NCBI RefSeq assembly: GCF_001645105.1
Contig: NZ_LKEG01000032.1
Span: 45,557 to 108,580 of the forward strand
Direction: 5' to 3'
Source of the DNA: Pseudomonas marginalis
Lineage (GTDB): Bacteria > Pseudomonadota > Gammaproteobacteria > Pseudomonadales > Pseudomonadaceae
DNA length: 63,024 nucleotides
Shown here: piece by piece, positions 1 through 8,009 of the stretch
How the letters are laid out: the number at the start of each line of letters is the position of its first letter
Position numbering within the stretch: the first letter of the stretch is position 1
The notes under the pieces: model-generated
Told to the model about the DNA's origin: nothing
The model's database searches: none
The model's input: the letters and a program-made list of their open reading frames with translations, nothing else
Made by a program: the position numbers and the translations under genes

Positions 1-203
1 ACGTCAGGGTCGGTGATATATGATCGAACGCATGGTCTTTTCGTTTTCCACTTTACAGATATCGCGGATGCCTTCTATTGCTGAAGGGGGGTTCGCGTCT
101 CTGCAGCATCTGAACAAAAAATCCTCGCTCCAGCTCAAGTTTCACCAAAACACACCGTTTTCAATTCTATATACACGGTGAGAAATCAGCCTTGACCCAA
201 TCA

Positions 204-503
204 ATGTCTTCATCCATTCAGATTCTGCGGGGAGCGATATCGTTTCCCGAGACGATCCTGGGCAACCGTCAGCGGAGAGCCTGGGAACGGCTGATTAGTT
301 ATATTGAGTCATCCGACTCACCTTCCGCATTCGATAAGGCAGCATCCCACGTCGAAGGCTATGTGCACGCGCTTGTCGATAGCGACCAGATCCACGTTTC
401 TATCGAACGAGATCTGTTGATCATCGAAACGGTCGACGCCTGGCGATGCACCCGTATTGAATCGAACACTTCGCCTTATCTGAACGCCCCAGGAAAACCA
501 TGA
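204..503 (+). CDS. hypothetical protein, about 99 aa
   Basis: I do not recognise this small soluble acidic protein. The frame is open from a TTG at 192, but an in-frame ATG at 204 (reading MSSSIQ) is the more ordinary start. Its stop overlaps the start of the next gene by 4 nt (ATGA), so the two are probably translationally coupled and work together. No signal peptide or membrane segment is visible. It opens the accessory region and nothing upstream in the window belongs to it. Confidence 0.5.
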   Translation: MSSSIQILRGAISFPETILGNRQRRAWERLISYIESSDSPSAFDKAASHVEGYVHALVDSDQIHVSIERDLLIIETVDAWRCTRIESNTSPYLNAPGKP

Positions 504-1102
504 CTTCCATTTTTAAACGCTACGCCGACGGCGGAAAATCAGACCTGCACATCAATATGCCTCAGCGTCTTCTGCCCACGACCGTCAGTCATTGCCCCCT
601 CGAGGTCGTAGTGGGCAACTGGGAAAAGTATCTCGTAGACCCCTCCTCCGCTCATGAGCATTGTCCCTGGGCAGCGCGATTCGTTATGGGCATGCCCGTT
701 CCATTGTGGGCGCGCGGCCAGGAGTGGAACCTCGGTCAGAAGGCTCGCTTCATCTCTGCAGTATGGTCGGGCGGGGATCTGGGGAGCTACCTCACGAATG
801 ACTGGTACGAATCAGAGAGCGGTGGCAGGGCATTGGCCGAAAACAGTGAAATTTTGATTGATGGCCAACAACGTCTGCACAGCCTGGAAGAGTATCTCCT
901 CGACCGCCTTGCAGTCCCAGATGCACAAGGACAGCCAAGGATTTGGTCTGAGCTCGGCAACGGCGAAAGGAAACGCTTTCTGTCGACGATCTTTACCCAT
1001 GTCAGGGTGTCGTCTGGTGACGAGGTGGCATTGCGCAGGACATACGATCTTTGCGCGCAGGGCGTAGTGCCTCGGTCATTTGATCAAAGAGCTGCTCGGT
1101 AA
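500..1102 (+). CDS. DUF262-like protein with DGQQR motif
   Basis: A 200-aa protein. Around residue 120 it carries ILIDGQQRLHSL, the hallmark of the DUF262/ParB-like fold also found in GmrSD-type restriction enzymes, where DGQQR belongs to a nucleotide-binding/hydrolysis site. It is much shorter than GmrS/DndB-type proteins and no HNH (DUF1524) partner is visible, so a nuclease role cannot be assigned. It overlaps the upstream 99-aa gene by 4 nt, indicating a two-gene operon. A structured repeat element starts about 20 nt after its stop. The family is certain only at the motif level and the function is unknown. Confidence 0.55.
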   Translation: MTSIFKRYADGGKSDLHINMPQRLLPTTVSHCPLEVVVGNWEKYLVDPSSAHEHCPWAARFVMGMPVPLWARGQEWNLGQKARFISAVWSGGDLGSYLTNDWYESESGGRALAENSEILIDGQQRLHSLEEYLLDRLAVPDAQGQPRIWSELGNGERKRFLSTIFTHVRVSSGDEVALRRTYDLCAQGVVPRSFDQRAAR

Positions 1103-1120
1103 CCTTTTAATCAAGGCGGT

Positions 1121-1237
1121 CGGGCGTATCCCTTCGGGAGCGGCTGTCGTAAACCGAGGCCCGCTACGCTGAGTCTCGGCCCTTCGGGCTTCCATCCTTA
1201 CGCTCTTCGACCATCATGGTCTGCGCGCTCCGCTTGC
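1121..1237 (+). repeat. structured dispersed repeat, copy A
   Basis: One of four related elements. Order of parts: hairpin TCCC-TTC-GGGA (1129-1139); invariant GGCTGTCGTAA (1142-1152); stem CCGAG (1154-1158) with CTCGG (1175-1179); small hairpin GCCC-TTC-GGGC (1179-1189); TTCCATCC (1190-1197); and the 3' block GCGCGCTCCGCTTGC (1223-1237). The other copies are at 12612, 14168 and 16683, all on the plus strand. The stem bases differ between copies but still pair. Confidence 0.8.
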
Positions 1238-1324
1238 AGAGCGATCCGACTCACCTTCTTGCTTGGACATTGGCTACCGCTCCCACATACTGCTGAGCAT
1301 CCGATCAAAGATGAGGCCGGGCAA

Positions 1325-1516
1325 ATGGGTTGGCTATTTTGGAAAGACAAGCGTCCGCAATGGATTCAGGCGGAAGAGCGAGCGTTCATAAAGGCAGCTA
1401 ACGCCCTACAAACCCTACAGGTGACTCCTCGTGGCGGTATGAGGATTGATCCTGAAGAAATCCGAGAGCAGATCCTAGCGGCGCGAGAACTGTACAAAGA
1501 CCTAGTTGAGAAATAA
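1325..1516 (+). CDS. small conserved-looking hypothetical, 63 aa
   Basis: A short soluble protein beginning MGWLFWKDKRPQW and ending in a charged helical segment. The frame can be extended to a TTG at 1259, but that start lies directly behind the repeat element. The ATG at 1325 has a GAGG about 8 nt upstream and is preferred. It follows repeat copy A and faces the decayed OLD/UvrD pseudogene across their 3' ends. No known domain was recognised. Confidence 0.45.
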   Translation: MGWLFWKDKRPQWIQAEERAFIKAANALQTLQVTPRGGMRIDPEEIREQILAARELYKDLVEK

Positions 1517-1612
1517 TGCCAGATTGACCTTCCGATTTTCTGCTTAACTTGTGTCGCTCCACGATCCATGCGCTGCCTGAGTGGATGAATTCGGCAGTAA
1601 TCGAGATCAGAG

Positions 1613-2243
1613 CTATTCGACAGTGAGTGTAAACGGAAGCAATCTCGGGATTGCCAGAAGTCGCTTGATTCGCAGCAAATCACTAGAGAGATCGAGGATG
1701 GATTGCCTGCCTCTCCAATTCGCTGTGAGCGGCAGCTCTGCGAAACAGAGCTCGGCAAGGAGCGCCTTAACTTTATCTGGATTCGATTTTCTGAAACCAG
1801 ATATCGATTGGTTAAAATCGCCTATGAAATGGAATTTAGCGCCAAGTCTATGTAGCTATCATGCCGTCGCCAGTTGCTCTGCTGACAGGTCTTGGCACTC
1901 ATCGACAATGACCAGTGGAAATCGTTTGGGGATCCGGGGCGATTCATTGAGCGTAATAAATGTGAGTTCTGCCTCATCCTCGTAGCCGCACCCATCCCTG
2001 AAAGCAATTGCATCATTCTCGTCCAGGTCAGAAAAAATGGTTTGAATATCAATCCTTTCCGTCGCTACTGCTTCCTCGGGAAATCCACGATGAAACTCTC
2101 ACTCGTTTATCGGACGGCTGCGACGACACCTGGCTTACCGGCTCCGTTCACGCCTACTAAAACATTGAGACCATCGTGGAGTTCAATCGTGTAAGGCTCG
2201 CCTAAGCATTTGAAACCGTGAATATCTAAGGCCCGTAAATACA
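1613..2243 (-). pseudogene. decayed OLD-family nuclease / UvrD helicase (Gabija-like) remnant
   Basis: Reading the minus strand from ATG 2243 gives an OLD/AAA N-terminus: MYLRALDIHGFKCLG, then LNVLVGVNGAGK. This is a Walker A, but the next residue is Pro instead of Thr, and a stop follows about 8 codons later. After a frame change it continues EFHRGFPEEAV...DEAELTF, still OLD-like. The same frame then passes into a UvrD/Rep helicase fragment with PLVIVDECQDLS (motif II), two in-frame stops near 1857, then IGDFNQSISGFR (motif III) and LTANWRGRQSI (motif IV region). An OLD ATPase gene beside a UvrD helicase gene is the Gabija (GajA-GajB) arrangement. Here the two appear fused by deletion and inactivated. 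Confidence 0.65.
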
Positions 2244-2776
2244 TGAGAGTCTTTTCGTCCTGAGGATACTTCTTGCCGTAGTAGGCCCATCATCACCTAA
2301 CAATCTGAGCCGGTAAGGGTAAGCGCAGAGGTAACGCGCGGATGATGCCATGGAGATGTGGAAGTCCAACAGTTGCAGCCAGCGACCTCGAAACGACCTA
2401 GCTTGGCAGGATTGTACAGTCTCGCTTGCGATGTCCAGCACTCCCATTTTCACTACATTTAATGACGGCCTCAAACAAATCCTTTGCCAAGCCGCTCCAG
2501 CTGTTAGCGACATTTTCCTATCTAAATCTCTGAAATTAACGCCAATTTCGCGAATTAATCATTCTTAGAAAAAATCCTGCCGTCCCATCTTGCGTCCCAG
2601 GCTTTTTTTGCATAGCCTAGAAAAAGGTCTCCGACCTGGGCAAGCACACCCGAGATTCTGTCAGCTCAAGTGCAGCGTTACCCGCTTCTATCTCCCTGAA
2701 AGACCTGGGCGAGCACGGGTGTAATTGACAGACGAGTGCAATCGCGGAGGAAGACCTCCACCTAGGCCAACTTTCA
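2244..2776. other. intergenic stretch without a supported gene
   Basis: Open frames here (for example 2226-2513 minus and 2350-2568 plus) show no recognisable protein and look like chance frames. The only structure seen is the imperfect direct repeat at 2633-2731. The region separates the decayed OLD/UvrD pseudogene from the gene starting at 2789. Confidence 0.5.
2633..2731 (+). repeat. imperfect direct repeat pair
   Basis: Two related units of about 30 bp lie 69 bp apart, at 2633-2664 and 2702-2731. Both start GACCTGGGC(A/G)AGCAC and end in (C)TG(T/A)CAG after an ACCCG/CGGGT-containing middle. They sit just upstream of the gene starting at 2789. They could be remnants of a dispersed repeat or part of its regulatory region; I cannot tell which. 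Confidence 0.4.
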
Positions 2777-2788
2777 ATGGAGAATTCT

Positions 2789-3784
2789 ATGCATCTTGCT
2801 GTCCGTACTATTTCTGAGTTCGAGCAATTATCTCGCTCAGTTCACTCAGTCGTCACCTCCCACTTCGCTCTCAAATACGATCATTTGCGGCAAGGTCTTT
2901 GTGCTGGATTTGGCTTCAAAAGCCATGCGGCTCTAGTGGCTGCGCTGAAGGCCAGCGAACTTGTGGATGTCAATCGTTTTAACCACTTGGCACTGATTGA
3001 ACGCCTGCAGGCAATGGGTAATTCCAGCGAAACGGCTGAAGCTGTAAGTTCGATCATCGACGGGCGCCGCCTGAGCATTACGCTCAAAAAGCAACCTCAG
3101 AACCCTCGCTACAGTGACACCTCGTACAATCTCAAAGTTATCCCACAGGATGTCTCTGGTGGTGTAGTGAAGTCCCCCTTCTTCTTCATCATGCCGCTCT
3201 TTGGTAACACCGATCCGCAGCCACCATATCAGGTGGACTCAGCCGCGACGTTCCGGCATAGCAGCGTCTTCTCGGTTACCCGCCCAGGCAGCAACGCCCT
3301 CCTCACTGTCGAGGGCAAAGAAGGAAAGTGGTCTGGTGGGCTGTATATCTACGACCGCAAACTGCAGCTGGACGACGACAACTGTAAGCGTACTGTTTGC
3401 GCCGCACTGGCCCGCAAAATCTTGCCAGCAATCTCGCCTCGTTTTAATTGCCAACTCTATAGGCCCGACCGCTACGACAATGGAGCCTGGAAATTGCGGG
3501 TAAGTCTTGGGGATTTTGCTCGGGAAGCATTGGGGGGCAAGACGCTTGTCCTGAAAATCCCAAACCAGAAAGCTCGGAACTTCCTACCAGATCAAGGTTA
3601 TCGCTTCTCTGTGGACATGATGCATTTCAAGGATGGCCTTCTTGAAGCACACATTTACACCAATGGTATCTCCGAGGATGACAACCCAACATCTATTGAG
3701 GCAGTAAGAGCAGAGATTGTCCGCTCTATCCATAAGGCGATCACTGAGCAGAATGTGATCATCTCACCTTATTGGAATGCATAA
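2789..3784 (+). CDS. hypothetical protein, 331 aa
   Basis: Not recognised. The protein is soluble with no signal peptide. The N-terminal 60 residues (LKYDHLRQGLCAGFGFKSH...) resemble, in general look, the heads of uncharacterised proteins on plasmids and integrative elements; this is an impression, not a family assignment. Two ATGs are possible. The one at 2789 has GGAG (2779-2782) 6 nt upstream and is preferred over the ATG at 2777. It stands alone, with more than 500 bp of non-coding sequence on either side. Confidence 0.6.
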   Translation: MHLAVRTISEFEQLSRSVHSVVTSHFALKYDHLRQGLCAGFGFKSHAALVAALKASELVDVNRFNHLALIERLQAMGNSSETAEAVSSIIDGRRLSITLKKQPQNPRYSDTSYNLKVIPQDVSGGVVKSPFFFIMPLFGNTDPQPPYQVDSAATFRHSSVFSVTRPGSNALLTVEGKEGKWSGGLYIYDRKLQLDDDNCKRTVCAALARKILPAISPRFNCQLYRPDRYDNGAWKLRVSLGDFAREALGGKTLVLKIPNQKARNFLPDQGYRFSVDMMHFKDGLLEAHIYTNGISEDDNPTSIEAVRAEIVRSIHKAITEQNVIISPYWNA

Positions 3785-4373
3785 CTCAATCAGGACAGCT
3801 CCTCAAGGATGAATACCCTGCAGGCTAGAGAAAGGAAATGCATATGCCCTAAACACGAAGGGGAGAGAGCTGATGGAGGCGGCAACCTCCCTCAGCCGGT
3901 CTACCGGATCGTCACAGCTCAGCACGATCACATGCCTCACTGGTAACGGTTCAGCCTAGACAATTGCACCGTAACACAGATCCAGTTTGAGGAGGGAAGA
4001 CCTGCCCGCAGTCATCGGAATCAGCGCCTGAGCGAAATCTCACGAGTAAGAGTTGATGAATACAAAGGACTTGTGGCTGACCCTTGCAATAGAGGTCGTA
4101 CGCTTGGTTCACGATGTGATTCTGCTGGTCTTCGTGTAGCCATTTTGGTATGCGCGGGTAGGTCACACCTCCCGTGCTCCAACATCTCCTCGTATGCCTG
4201 ACAGAGAGATGACAGTAAGAGATGGCTGCGTATCTCGCAAAAACAATATCTAATCGCCATCAGCACTGTGCAGGGCGGGCCGAAATGGCAAGCCCACCTG
4301 TCAGCTACCTGCTCCGTATTCGGCCTTTCTCTAGGGAGCATCCCAGACGAGGTGCTGATTTAGCCGGGGCTTT
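3785..4373. other. intergenic stretch, possible gene debris
   Basis: No convincing gene. Two overlapping minus-strand frames (3951-4166 and 4021-4341) could be pieces of one broken protein: segments reading QAYEEMLEHGR and RIPKWLHEDQQNHIVNQAY would join after a frame change. No family is recognisable, so this is left unassigned. Confidence 0.4.
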
Positions 4374-5318
4374 ATGGATAAAGACTTGAAGCGAGAGGAC
4401 ATCGTGGAACTGATCACTAGCGTATGGCAATGGATTGTAAATGCAGTTGTTCCCTTCACTCCTGATAATGCATCAGCGTGGGGGCAACTTGGCGACTGGA
4501 TTGGTGGCATAGGAGGCACCCTGATAACTTTTGCGTCCCTCATCGCACTTGTCCGCACACTAAGAATCAGCAGAGCAGCCATGACTCGACAGGGTATATA
4601 TGCAGTTTTTGCAACCATGTCAAAAACTCATGACGACCTCACAAGATCATTTCAAATTAATAATTCAAACGGCACGGATGTCTTCAGGATTTTGCTGAGT
4701 GACTTTAATGTTTGTCTAAAAGCGACTACAAAGCATTATCCCAAGCTAAATACACGCAAAACTGTCGATGTGGCATATTCATTGTTTTTCTACGGATCGA
4801 CCATTACAGGTCGGGAGTCCCTTAAAGATGACTACGATTCCGCGAAAATCGACTCCATACTGGATGATATAAGCGTTACAAGAAACCGCTTGTCACGGCG
4901 CTACCCAGGAGCTAAAGGACACAGACTGAGCGGCAACCAATCTCGTCTTTCCAGTTATTACCGGAACCTATATGGAACCTATACGTTCATTGATGAAAGC
5001 GATCTTCCCGCACAAGAGAAGCGCAGCATACTCAAAACTATGCGCACGAAAATGAACAACCACGAACAGGTTCTATTAGCGCTTAATATTTGTTCACACT
5101 TAGGAACAAAATGGGAGCGCGAAAAACTTTTGAGTAAATATGAACCTATAAAAAATATCCCCAAAGCTTTCTTGACCCTTCCAAAGGGTGTCACAATCGA
5201 AGAGCTATTCCCAGAAATAAACTTTGAATTCGAGCAGCGACAAAAACAAACAATCACCCTAATTAACTTTGAGCTTCGTGGAATTGCAGCTTATATAAAG
5301 TTGAAAAGAGCAAACTGA
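4374..5318 (+). CDS. AbiC-like putative phage abortive-infection protein
   Basis: A 314-aa protein with one or two membrane segments near residues 38-66 (GDWIGGIGGTLITFASLIAL) and a mostly helical cytoplasmic remainder. The segment SSYYRNLYGTYTFID, followed about 30 residues later by EQVLLALNICSHLG and then LLSKYEPIKNI, matches the pattern of the putative AbiC/putative phage abortive infection family. Members of that family stop phage growth by an unclear mechanism. The ATG at 4374 has GGGG about 6 nt upstream. The second half is more A+T-rich than the catabolic cluster, consistent with horizontal acquisition. It is a solo gene next to the graspetide-like operon. Confidence 0.6.
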   Translation: MDKDLKREDIVELITSVWQWIVNAVVPFTPDNASAWGQLGDWIGGIGGTLITFASLIALVRTLRISRAAMTRQGIYAVFATMSKTHDDLTRSFQINNSNGTDVFRILLSDFNVCLKATTKHYPKLNTRKTVDVAYSLFFYGSTITGRESLKDDYDSAKIDSILDDISVTRNRLSRRYPGAKGHRLSGNQSRLSSYYRNLYGTYTFIDESDLPAQEKRSILKTMRTKMNNHEQVLLALNICSHLGTKWEREKLLSKYEPIKNIPKAFLTLPKGVTIEELFPEINFEFEQRQKQTITLINFELRGIAAYIKLKRAN

Positions 5319-5553
5319 ATGACATAACCTGCAATTATCCCAACATCCGACACTAGCAAGCCAAAAGTAATAAGCTAAGTTTGGAAAGCGAGAATGATGT
5401 GCCTACTGCGGTACGGCATATCAAACTCAGGTCGCGATAAACTAATTTTCTCTAAAGACATACTATTCATTCTGCGCCAGCGGCTGGGTACGACACTACA
5501 CGTCAACTAGGAACTGCGCCGCGCCAACAATCCGCTGAATGTGCACCTGCCGA

Positions 5554-6234
5554 TTAGGAAAAACACATGATCAATGGAGAAAACGGGTTCGGGTTCATCA
5601 GCTTCAGCCCCTCGTCAACAACCCATGCCCCTACCGGCCACATTACTTGAAGCACTAACATAATGGTGAAGCTCAAGAATGCCCGAAGCAGGTATTCATG
5701 AGTCATTTTGATACCAGACACCTTCCTGTTCACCAGAGGGTAGTTATAGAGCACAGCGCTAGATAGCTGCTTGGCCAGTGCGGCCTTCGGTGTCTTTTTG
5801 TTCCAACTCTTTACTAACTCTCCAGGGCCCAGCTGAGCAAACCCCGCGACCTGTAGCGTACGGAAGGCCCACGCTCCGGCTCTCAGCAAATAAGCGACAG
5901 CCCAAACGAAAATGAACAATCCTAGACAGCCCAGCCATTTACTGGACTTATCACTCCACAATGTAGGTAGTAGAGAGACGAGAACAGGAATCAGCGCAGT
6001 GATCGCAGCCAGATAGATACCCGCCTTGGCATCAGCTCCCTTACGACGGTCAACCTCTGCATCGAACAGACGACGCGATTCCTCCAGAACTACCTCGCTG
6101 TCCTTAGACCAATTGCTCGCCTGGACAGATGAAGCTAATTGACGCGCCCACTCATCATCCTCAACCTGTTCCTCTGATGTCAGGGGGATGAGACTCGGCC
6201 ACAACCATTGAAGGCGCTCCTTAAATTTTGGCAA
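5554..6234 (-). CDS. membrane protein encoded with graspetide ligase
   Basis: A 226-aa protein. It has a soluble N-terminal part of about 75 residues, then two closely spaced membrane segments (about 82-105 and 113-135), a cytoplasmic loop and a C-terminal membrane segment (about 185-210). The segment DRRKGADAKAGIYL before the first helix resembles the entry motif of small two-helix membrane effectors in bacterial conflict systems, but it could equally be an exporter or immunity component. Its start (TTG 6234, weak; other starts possible) overlaps the end of the ATP-grasp gene by 14 nt, so the two are coupled. No family name is assigned; the role in the operon is inferred from position only. 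Confidence 0.55.
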   Translation of the reverse strand: MPKFKERLQWLWPSLIPLTSEEQVEDDEWARQLASSVQASNWSKDSEVVLEESRRLFDAEVDRRKGADAKAGIYLAAITALIPVLVSLLPTLWSDKSSKWLGCLGLFIFVWAVAYLLRAGAWAFRTLQVAGFAQLGPGELVKSWNKKTPKAALAKQLSSAVLYNYPLVNRKVSGIKMTHEYLLRAFLSFTIMLVLQVMWPVGAWVVDEGLKLMNPNPFSPLIMCFS

Positions 6235-7180
6235 TCGTATTCACCGTCAACTCATCCACGATTGCCGAGGCGATTGGATACCCGGTTAGGTTTTCTATCC
6301 ACGCCCACTGACCATTAGGGTTAATCTCCAGAAACCACAGCTTTCCTGTCCGATCACTTATCAAATCAATAGCCCCATAGCGCAGGCCAAGACGACGTAC
6401 CAGTTCTACGCACTGTTCCTGTACCAACTCCGGAAGACTGATTTTCTCGTGACGAAGGTCAGGACGACTTCCCTGCCGCCAATCGATCTCGGTTTCAGGA
6501 TTCTCTTGAGACCAGATTGCGGTAGCGAAGACACGCTCACCGACTACCGTGACCCGCACATCGTATTGCTTGAGCACCTCAGCCTGGACTATGAAGGGAG
6601 TCATTGCGATAGCTTCGGCTTGATCATCCTCAAGCGTACCCAGTCGAGAAGTGAAGATAACCCGCTCTGTCTCACCCGTTAGTACAGCCTGGCGAAGCGG
6701 CTTACCAATGGCCTGACTGATTGCCGCAATGGCTCGTGCCGAGGAGATGTCGTTCGTTATAGATGCCTGGGGGACATCGAAGCCAATTTCTTGAGCCAGG
6801 AGAAGCTGCATTGGCTTGTCTTCAGCCATGAAGATCTTGGTAGGTGAATTAAGCCAGCGACCCTCCAAGCGTGAATACAAGCTTTTGAGAAAGCTGCTCC
6901 ACTCCGCCTCGATGTAGGCCCGCTCTCCTGCATCCACTACTTGGTCAGATACAGCAGGCGCACCGGGTCTGCGAAAGTACGCCCCTGAAACCTCTGCGCC
7001 CTGGACAGTTTCACCATCCAATGAGATAGACCATTCATCGCGAGGATATCCTGCCATCGAGCATAGTGCCTGCGGGAGCACCTCTGTATTCAAGCGCATG
7101 AAAGGCTGACCACGTCGACGGAGCTCAGCCACAACATAATCCATAGTGATGTCACGACGGTTGGTAACAAGTAGCAGCAT
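6221..7180 (-). CDS. ATP-grasp ligase, microviridin/graspetide type
   Basis: A 319-aa enzyme with the layout of MvdC/MvdD-type ATP-grasp ligases. These join Glu/Asp side chains of a precursor peptide to Thr/Ser (ester) or Lys (amide) side chains. N-terminal: MLLLVTNRRDITMDYVVAEL, with the FMRLN and AYFRRP segments typical of these RiPP maturases. C-terminal: LRYGAIDLI and FLEINPNGQW, giving the metal-binding E285-x-N287 of the ATP-grasp fold. The ATG at 7180 has GGAAG upstream and lies 14 nt after the stop of a gene with four acidic/Thr-Lys-Thr repeats, its probable substrate. It overlaps the membrane-protein gene downstream. Confidence 0.8.
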   Translation of the reverse strand: MLLLVTNRRDITMDYVVAELRRRGQPFMRLNTEVLPQALCSMAGYPRDEWSISLDGETVQGAEVSGAYFRRPGAPAVSDQVVDAGERAYIEAEWSSFLKSLYSRLEGRWLNSPTKIFMAEDKPMQLLLAQEIGFDVPQASITNDISSARAIAAISQAIGKPLRQAVLTGETERVIFTSRLGTLEDDQAEAIAMTPFIVQAEVLKQYDVRVTVVGERVFATAIWSQENPETEIDWRQGSRPDLRHEKISLPELVQEQCVELVRRLGLRYGAIDLISDRTGKLWFLEINPNGQWAWIENLTGYPIASAIVDELTVNTIAKI

Positions 7181-7194
7181 GAAGCGCTTCCAGG

Positions 7195-7773
7195 TCAGTC
7201 AGTGTAATAACGAGTGTCGAGCCCAAAGGTAGGATCGCCGTTGTCGTCACGCTCCAGCTCGACATTCGTCTTAGTGATCAACTCGAGAATATGATTGACC
7301 TCACACCGGTCGTCGCGCTCGGTGTTCGCATCAGTTTTAGTCACAAGCTGCAGCAGGTTGTTGCTGGATTCAAAACTAAGTGGTCGACTGGAGCTGCCAG
7401 CAAGAAATTGCCGCCGATAGGGACTGAAGTCCTCATCGTCGCTCTCAACTTTTTGATAGGTCTTGGTCAACAACTCGACCTGCCAACATGCTTCATCGTC
7501 TTGCTCAGCATTGACCTTGGTCTTGGTCATAAGCTCATTCAAAGCTCCATCCGCAATGATGGGGACTACACCAGCTGGCGAGTCAATCGCCCACATGTTG
7601 AGCTCAGAAGAGTAGTAGCCAGGGATAATGTCCTCCCCAGTTCTTGGAGTGGCGAATCCCGAAAGATACGGCGAGGTTCCAGATGAATTTGCTAAAGCTC
7701 CCAAGCTGGCTTCCCCTAATGCCGACCAGTCGCGAAGGGCGACAACGGTTCGACAATACCATCTGGCCAGCAC
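7195..7773 (-). CDS. putative multi-core graspetide precursor
   Basis: An up to 192-aa hydrophilic, acidic protein. Residues 83-177 contain four repeats of T-K-T-x4-E-x-D-D, each preceded by a [EQ]-L-hydrophobic unit, with spacing identical in all four. Regularly spaced Thr/Lys donors and Glu/Asp acceptors are what graspetide core peptides look like. The gene precedes an ATP-grasp ligase by 14 nt. The part before residue 80 (PYLSGF..., GYYSSELNMW...) would be the leader. The listed GTG start at 7773 is unsure: its frame is closed by TGA shortly upstream, and the only strong Shine-Dalgarno (7833-7842) is too far away. An internal ATG lies at residue 60. No homologue name is known to me. Confidence 0.75.
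   Translation of the reverse strand: MLARWYCRTVVALRDWSALGEASLGALANSSGTSPYLSGFATPRTGEDIIPGYYSSELNMWAIDSPAGVVPIIADGALNELMTKTKVNAEQDDEACWQVELLTKTYQKVESDDEDFSPYRRQFLAGSSSRPLSFESSNNLLQLVTKTDANTERDDRCEVNHILELITKTNVELERDDNGDPTFGLDTRYYTD
7243..7527 (-). repeat. four tandem core repeats in graspetide precursor
   Basis: Protein-level repeats at 7495-7527, 7435-7467, 7309-7341 and 7243-7275: TKTKVNAEQDD, TKTYQKVESDD, TKTDANTERDD and TKTNVELERDD. The codons for TKT differ (acc aag acc, act aaa act, act aag acg). The pattern has therefore been kept at the amino-acid level and is not a fresh DNA duplication. Linkers between cores vary from 9 to 31 residues. Confidence 0.85.
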
Positions 7774-7832
7774 AGAGGTAAGCGTGACCTTCTGTCATGC
7801 AGGTCGCTTGCCGAAGCTTGGCTGGTGAGTAT

Positions 7833-7842
7833 CTCCTCCTTT
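7833..7842 (-). promoter_or_regulatory. strong Shine-Dalgarno without a start codon in range
   Basis: The minus strand reads AAAGGAGGAG, a near-perfect ribosome binding site, followed by ATACTCACCAGCC with no ATG, GTG or TTG at normal spacing. It lies 60 nt before the GTG assigned to the graspetide precursor, in a region closed by a stop in that frame. It may mark the original precursor start, lost by mutation, or a leader peptide. Confidence 0.45.
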
Positions 7843-8009
7843 CACCGCAACGCCCACTTACGCTCGTAGTTCAACCAGAGCGCGTGGGCGAGGCAAAAGA
7901 AAACTGTACTCCGATCTCACCATCCGGCATCCATTGGATCACCCTCTTCGGAACTTATTTCGTACGCTTGCGCCGGCATGCACATCAGTCGCACTACCTG
8001 CCAGGTTTA

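Noticed and set aside
3951..4341. Two minus-strand frames as a real gene
   Set aside because: No single frame is convincing, no ribosome binding site was seen, and no family is recognisable even after joining frames.
7243..7527. Repeats in the precursor as a CRISPR or DNA microsatellite
   Set aside because: Similarity is at protein level with synonymous differences; DNA units are not regular in spacing or sequence.
7291..7686. Plus-strand 131-aa frame opposite the graspetide precursor
   Set aside because: It has no recognisable domain. The opposite strand has the conserved repeats and the ligase spacing, so this is a shadow frame.
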